The notes under the pieces are model-generated. The model made no database searches. It was not told the origin of the DNA and saw nothing but the letters and a program-made list of their open reading frames with translations. A DNA stretch of 64,000 nucleotides, taken from Voacanga thouarsii (Eukaryota; Streptophyta; Magnoliopsida; Gentianales; Apocynaceae). Positions 59,601 to 64,000 of this stretch are shown piece by piece. How positions within the stretch are numbered: the stretch's first letter is position 1; each line of letters opens with the position of its first letter. The stretch lies in assembly GCA_026120185.1 (NCBI GenBank), contig JANUWF010001190.1, positions 620,001-684,000 of the forward strand, in the 5' to 3' direction. The translations under genes and the position numbers were made by a program.

Positions 59601-59967
59601 TGTTATGAATTATTGGAATTTCCATTAATTAGTGGAGGCTCCACTAATTATGGATTTATGTGAATTATTAGAAGATTTTTATGGATGTCTACCATTTAGT
59701 GGAGACACCATTAATTGAGATTAGTTGAAGATGATGTATGCCATGATGTATTTCACTAATTAGAGCTCTATAAATAGAGCTATTCTCTAAGCTTGTAATA
59801 CACCATCATTTTGTGAAAGAAAGATTAGTGAAAGAAAGATTAGAGAAAGAATTGTGAGTGAAAGAAAGAGAGAAGTTTGAAGAGAAATTCTTGTGCAAAG
59901 AATAGTTAGAATTTTCTTAGTGTGTAGTGTGTAGATTTTATTCTAACACTACCCTAATTTTATAACA
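59601..59967 (+). repeat. 3' LTR of full-length copia
   Basis: 367 bp. It shares the derived GTATTTCAC (others GTATTCCAC) with the extra LTR at 60508, and is followed by the target duplication CAAAT. Confidence 0.97.
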
Positions 59968-60507
59968 CAAATCAATAATTTATTAATTGTCAAAAAGTAA
60001 AAATGAGAAAAACATATTTCAATATTAATCTCTTTAAATTATAATTATTTTTAAAAATCAAAAGAAAAAGAAAACCAATAAAGAAAATGATCTTTCTTTT
60101 TACTCTTTTACTGCAAACGAACTCTCAAAGTAAGTGCTTGATCTTGTACATTTGTCATGAAAATGAGGATTACAATGAGACACGTGGAGGATTTGGATTT
60201 GCAAAGGCAAATGGAATAAGATGGCTTAAATTGCATAAGAATATCGATCCATAGCCTACCAATTCATGCACACGTTCAATTAGGCACTTATCTATAAGTT
60301 TCAAAGTCCACGATATTAATGTTGTTGTTCCTCTAAAATTAAGCATGAGGAAGCATATGTTTGTGCAACTTTGAATACTCAAAACTTGTACGTGTCATTT
60401 TACTTTTTCCTTTTTGGTGTATTGAATACAAAGGTTATTCTAGACAATTTCATTTGCAACGTTTCAAATGCCTTGGAAGTAAAATTCATATCTCATATAT
60501 ATATTCG
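59968..60507. other. Flank between 3' LTR and extra LTR
   Basis: 540 bp. The first 53 bp (59968-60020) recur after the LTR at 60508. Short minus-strand frame 60170-60382 is unidentified. No gene recognised. Confidence 0.6.
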
Positions 60508-60926
60508 TGTTATGAATTATTGGAATCTCCATTAATTAGTGGAGGCTCCACTAATTATGGATTTATGTGAATTATTAGAAGATTTTTATGGATGTCCACC
60601 ATTTAGTGGAGACACCATTAATTGAGATTAGTTGAAGATGATGTATGCCATGATGTATTTCACTAATTAGAGCTCTATAAATAGAGCTATTCTCTAAGCT
60701 TGTAATACACCATCATTTTGTGAAAGAAAGATTAGTGAAAGAAAGATTAGAGAAAGAATTGTGAGAGAAAGAAAGAGAGAAGTTTGAATAGAAATTCTTG
60801 TGCAAAGAATAGTTAGAATTTTCTTAGTGTGTAGTGTGTAGATTTTATTCTAACACTACCCTAATTTATAACACAAATCAATAATTTATTAATTGTCAAA
60901 AAGTAAAAATGAGAAAAACATATTTC
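60508..60926 (+). repeat. Extra copia LTR plus duplicated 53-bp flank
   Basis: 60508-60873 is a 366-bp LTR. 60874-60926 is identical to 59968-60020, the DNA just downstream of the full-length element. The LTR shares the private GTATTTCAC variant with the 3' LTR at 59601. So this is a duplicate of LTR + flank, not an independent insertion. The left edge coincides exactly with the LTR start, preceded by ATATATTCG. Confidence 0.93.
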
Positions 60927-63900
60927 TCGCGAAAACCATTTAAATCATGGTCGAGATTTTCACCTAATTTTCTTGCCTAGATTTTTGCCTCAAGATTTCA
61001 GGTAAGAAACTTGTTATAAATCTCCTTGTATAAATTGTACTATACCCTTTCGTGCTCATTGCCAAACTAAACAGTGCCCTTTATACTAAATAGTTTTTAC
61101 CAAATTTCACTAGTGAAAATGGCCAAATACCATTTGAAACTTCAACCCGCAGTAGCAACTACCAATTCCTACCATTGGTGAAAATTACTAAATGAAGATG
61201 CATATGTATTTTTCATTATATACAAATAATAAACAAATATAAACTATAAAATCTAAGAGTGTAGGTGGACAACCATTGTATTAAAATAAATTAAAGTAAA
61301 TATAATAAAAAATTATAAATACACGAGATTAGATGGAATTTAAAGTGAGATTAAAGAGAAAAAATATAATGTAATATGAGTATAAGAAAATTTTTTAAAA
61401 ATAAAAATTATTATTATTTTAAATTAAAATAAATTTATAATCTAAATATACTCTAAATGTATACATTTAAAATTAATTACTTTTGATTTACGAAATTAAA
61501 GAAGCAAATTTAAAAAGAAAAAAATTAAATAGCAAGTGCATTCACCTAAGAAAAACTATTCTTCTCTCTCTGTCTCTCTTCTATCATAGGAGTTCACAAA
61601 TAGACAAATCTATTCTCTCTTTCAGGTGCTATGTTGCTAAAGGAAGCAACATCGTAACAAAGAGAAGGTAGAGAGTGGTTGGGATTGTTAGGAAAGAGCC
61701 ATCAAAAGATTGCCACGGTTGAGGTCTGGCGATTTTAGTTCAATATATGGACTCTGGGGTACACATATACGCAGCGGTACGACTTCTACTTGACATCTCT
61801 GATCTCCGCATCATTATGTAAAGCACGTGGAAGCGCAATAACGCTTTTACCATAATCACATCCCCCTATGATATTAAAAAACTATTTCTTGAGGTAAGTA
61901 TTGTCCGTCGTAAGAAACCATTTCTTTCAATATTTTTCGTTTTGGGGTCCTAAAAAACTATTTGTTCAAATATTGGAGTATATATATATATATATATATA
62001 TAAGGTTTTAGTAATAGATGTGATGGATTTGAGTCATATTTTAATGGAATAAACGAGATAAGTTTCTAGTCAGAGAGTGTCTACGGCCAAAGTCAGAACT
62101 CAGAACACTGTTTCTGTGGCATATGGCATGATAAGATAAATTGGGTAATTCTTGAGGCAGTTTCTAGTTAGATATTGTCATAAAGAGTTGTACCACGGCA
62201 AGGTTCATGTCATTTGCACGATTAAGATGTGTTTATGGCTCATTTAATTATATATACATATGCATCGTTAAAAGGTTAAAAAAATTATTACTAAAATTGA
62301 TCTAAATTATAGATTGTTAATAAGTAAAATTATTTAATAATTTTTACTTCAAATTAATTGTCACACGAACAAATTTATATGTATAATTTGTATTGTATCT
62401 AACCTAATTATGATTTTTTCAATCCACACAAGTTAAAACTAAAGTTCAAAAGGGAGGTAGCAATCCAAAGGACAAGTTTAATGGGAGGAAGCCAAAGATA
62501 ACAAATATATTGTAGCGTGTAAGTCACCTTATATATGAGTAATATATTTGGCATGGACATTGTCCTTTCTTGCTTAGATATGCAGTATTTCTAAAGGGGA
62601 TGGTAACATCAAGTGGAAAATATAAGTTAGGCCAAATCAAGAAGCAGCAATTGCATTATTTTTGCTGCCATCGTGTTTCATTTCTGCATAATTTTTTTTT
62701 ATTCTTTTAAAAATGCCAGAATGAATTTGCATTGCATCATATTATATACGGTCAAAATAAAATTACATAATTCCTCTGTCAACTTACAAATCTTGGACGG
62801 TTTCAACTTCCCCAAATAACAAAATAGGCACCTACGGCTAGTCAACTACACATAGTAAGTAGCATTTCAGCCCCAAGGTATTGAATTTAACCTTCTTTTT
62901 GTAAGGTACGTTTATCTTATTGTTAAATTTATTTTATATTAAATCAGACGTATTAAAAGTATCTTATATAATTTTAATTTTGACATTTAAAGAACTAATT
63001 TGATTTTTTTTTCATGGCCTCAAATTTATCTGGTGTTTTCAATTTTTTTTTTTTCTTTGTTACGTATTCTAATTTTACTAAATTACGAGTCTTGCACAAC
63101 CATTTCTCTGTAAGTTTATTGGGCTATAAACATTGGAGAATTCAACAATTCGGGTCAGAATTTGTCTGCCAAGCAACATTATTGTAAGGTACTAGGGAGG
63201 ACCTTTGGTAACGTCTCTCTACTACCCTTACCTAAGATTGTTGCAATTTCAATACCATGTACCCACTGCTTTAGTACTTATTACTCAGCAAAGCTGATGC
63301 AGAGAGGGACAGGAACAGATTTGAGGGCACTTTATTGATATAGGTGACATTAATTTTTCCTAAACACAAGGGAAAAAAACGGAAAGAAGAGAAAAACTTT
63401 GATGCTTGCTGAAAGCGAACATCCTATCGTCCAACAAAAATAGTGGTCCTCCTCCCCATCAACATCCAAATCCAATAATACTAGTAATTCTCACACACTA
63501 TGCTCCTCCCTCCCATGTGGATTACCCAAAGACCACAGCTGAAAGATGCTCGCTCCCGAAAACAGGACTCCTTCATTTTACAACATGCACAGCTTTTGAG
63601 TAACGGGTTCATCCCGAACTTGTCTACAACCCTTATTCTGATTAGTTATAATATAGAATTAAAAATCAAACGAAATATAAATTGTAAAATATATCCATTA
63701 CTCTACTACATGGCATACATACTTACACCCAACCAACGAATCTCACTGTTTTTTTCTTCTTGGTTTGATTTCAAATTCAAATTGATCAATCACACACAAG
63801 TAAGACCAAGCAAGCAAATAAAGCCAAAAAGAGTAGAAGAGGATGGTTATGATGAATGCTTATGCATCACGCCACGAACATATCATTCTTGTGAGCTCTC

Positions 63901-64000
63901 TTTTCTTGTGCCTGCATCTATCTAAAAAGCACATCATCTCCTTCTCGCTTTTCAACGGCCTCTTACGTAGAAAAGATTGAACCATTTCAAACACGGTCAA
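60927..64000. other. Intergenic DNA, no confident gene
   Basis: An inverted copy of the dispersed AT-rich block lies at about 61280-61460, and a TA run at 61978-62002. More balanced patches at about 61660-61870 and 63380-63620 lack recognisable domains. The 63780-64000 end may border a gene outside the window. Confidence 0.45.

Larger units (their letters stand above)
54361..59967 (+). mobile_element. Full-length Ty1/copia element
   Basis: 5607 bp with two 367-bp LTRs (54361-54727 and 59601-59967) and a perfect CAAAT target duplication (54356-54360 and 59968-59972). It contains gag, protease, integrase, RT and RNase H in copia order, and a purine tract AAGGGGGAG before the 3' LTR. By eye the LTRs differ at 6 of 367 positions, so the insertion is fairly young. 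Protein frames carry a few real-looking stops (for example CAA TAT TGA near 55300) and many breaks at CAG/CTG sites. It is the reference copy for the RKD-carrying element. Confidence 0.95.

Noticed and set aside
60508..60873. Independent solo LTR insertion
   Set aside because: The downstream 53 bp equals the flank of the neighbouring element and a private variant is shared, so it is a duplicate and not a new insertion.

Overview
This is a window of plant nuclear DNA, most likely from a eudicot. It is strongly AT-rich and gene-poor, and it is full of plant-type transposable elements: Ty1/copia and Ty3/gypsy LTR retrotransposons, a LINE fragment, and many Stowaway-, Harbinger-, hAT- and Mutator-like MITEs. 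The only two recognisable gene-derived reading frames belong to plant families: a secreted glycine-rich protein and an RWP-RK (RKD) transcription factor. I cannot name the species. I see no rRNA, tRNA, CRISPR or prokaryotic operon structure.

Layout. Positions 1-21 kb are AT-rich intergenic DNA with MITEs. They include a tandem segmental duplication (about 13.19-15.12 and 15.12-17.09 kb) whose two copies carry different, partly nested MITE insertions. A solo copia LTR lies at 21.16 kb. From 25.24 to about 38.43 kb is an old chromovirus-type gypsy element. Its 5' LTR is split by a younger copia element (26311-31684, target duplication CTAAG) and carries a MITE. Remains of a second gypsy element follow (38.6-39.6 kb), then a possible CACTA remnant, a LINE fragment on the minus strand (44.0-44.8 kb), and the one apparently intact host gene, a glycine-rich secreted protein (47749-48411). 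A 5'-truncated copia lies at 50.3-53.6 kb. A full-length copia of the same family as the 26-31 kb element lies at 54361-59967 (target duplication CAAAT). An extra LTR follows at 60508, and it carries 53 bp of that element's own downstream flank. The last 3 kb show no recognisable gene.

Main discovery. The nested copia element at 26311-31684 has lost the end of gag, the protease and the integrase. In their place, in antisense orientation, it carries about 1.7 kb of a plant RKD gene with its 5' region, ATG, four exons, three introns and an AATAAA signal. RKD proteins control egg-cell identity and embryogenesis, and in citrus asexual (nucellar) embryony. Transcription from the LTR would produce antisense RKD RNA.

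Second discovery. Frame disruptions in the RKD copy and in both related copia elements fall repeatedly at CAG/CTG sites (CAG to CGAG or CGT; CTG to CTCG, CTTG or CCG). The two elements are often altered differently at the same site. This looks like methylation-linked base-calling error at CHG sites in a long-read assembly, not natural decay. If those sites are read as plain CAG/CTG, the RKD gene becomes one open frame of about 306 codons.
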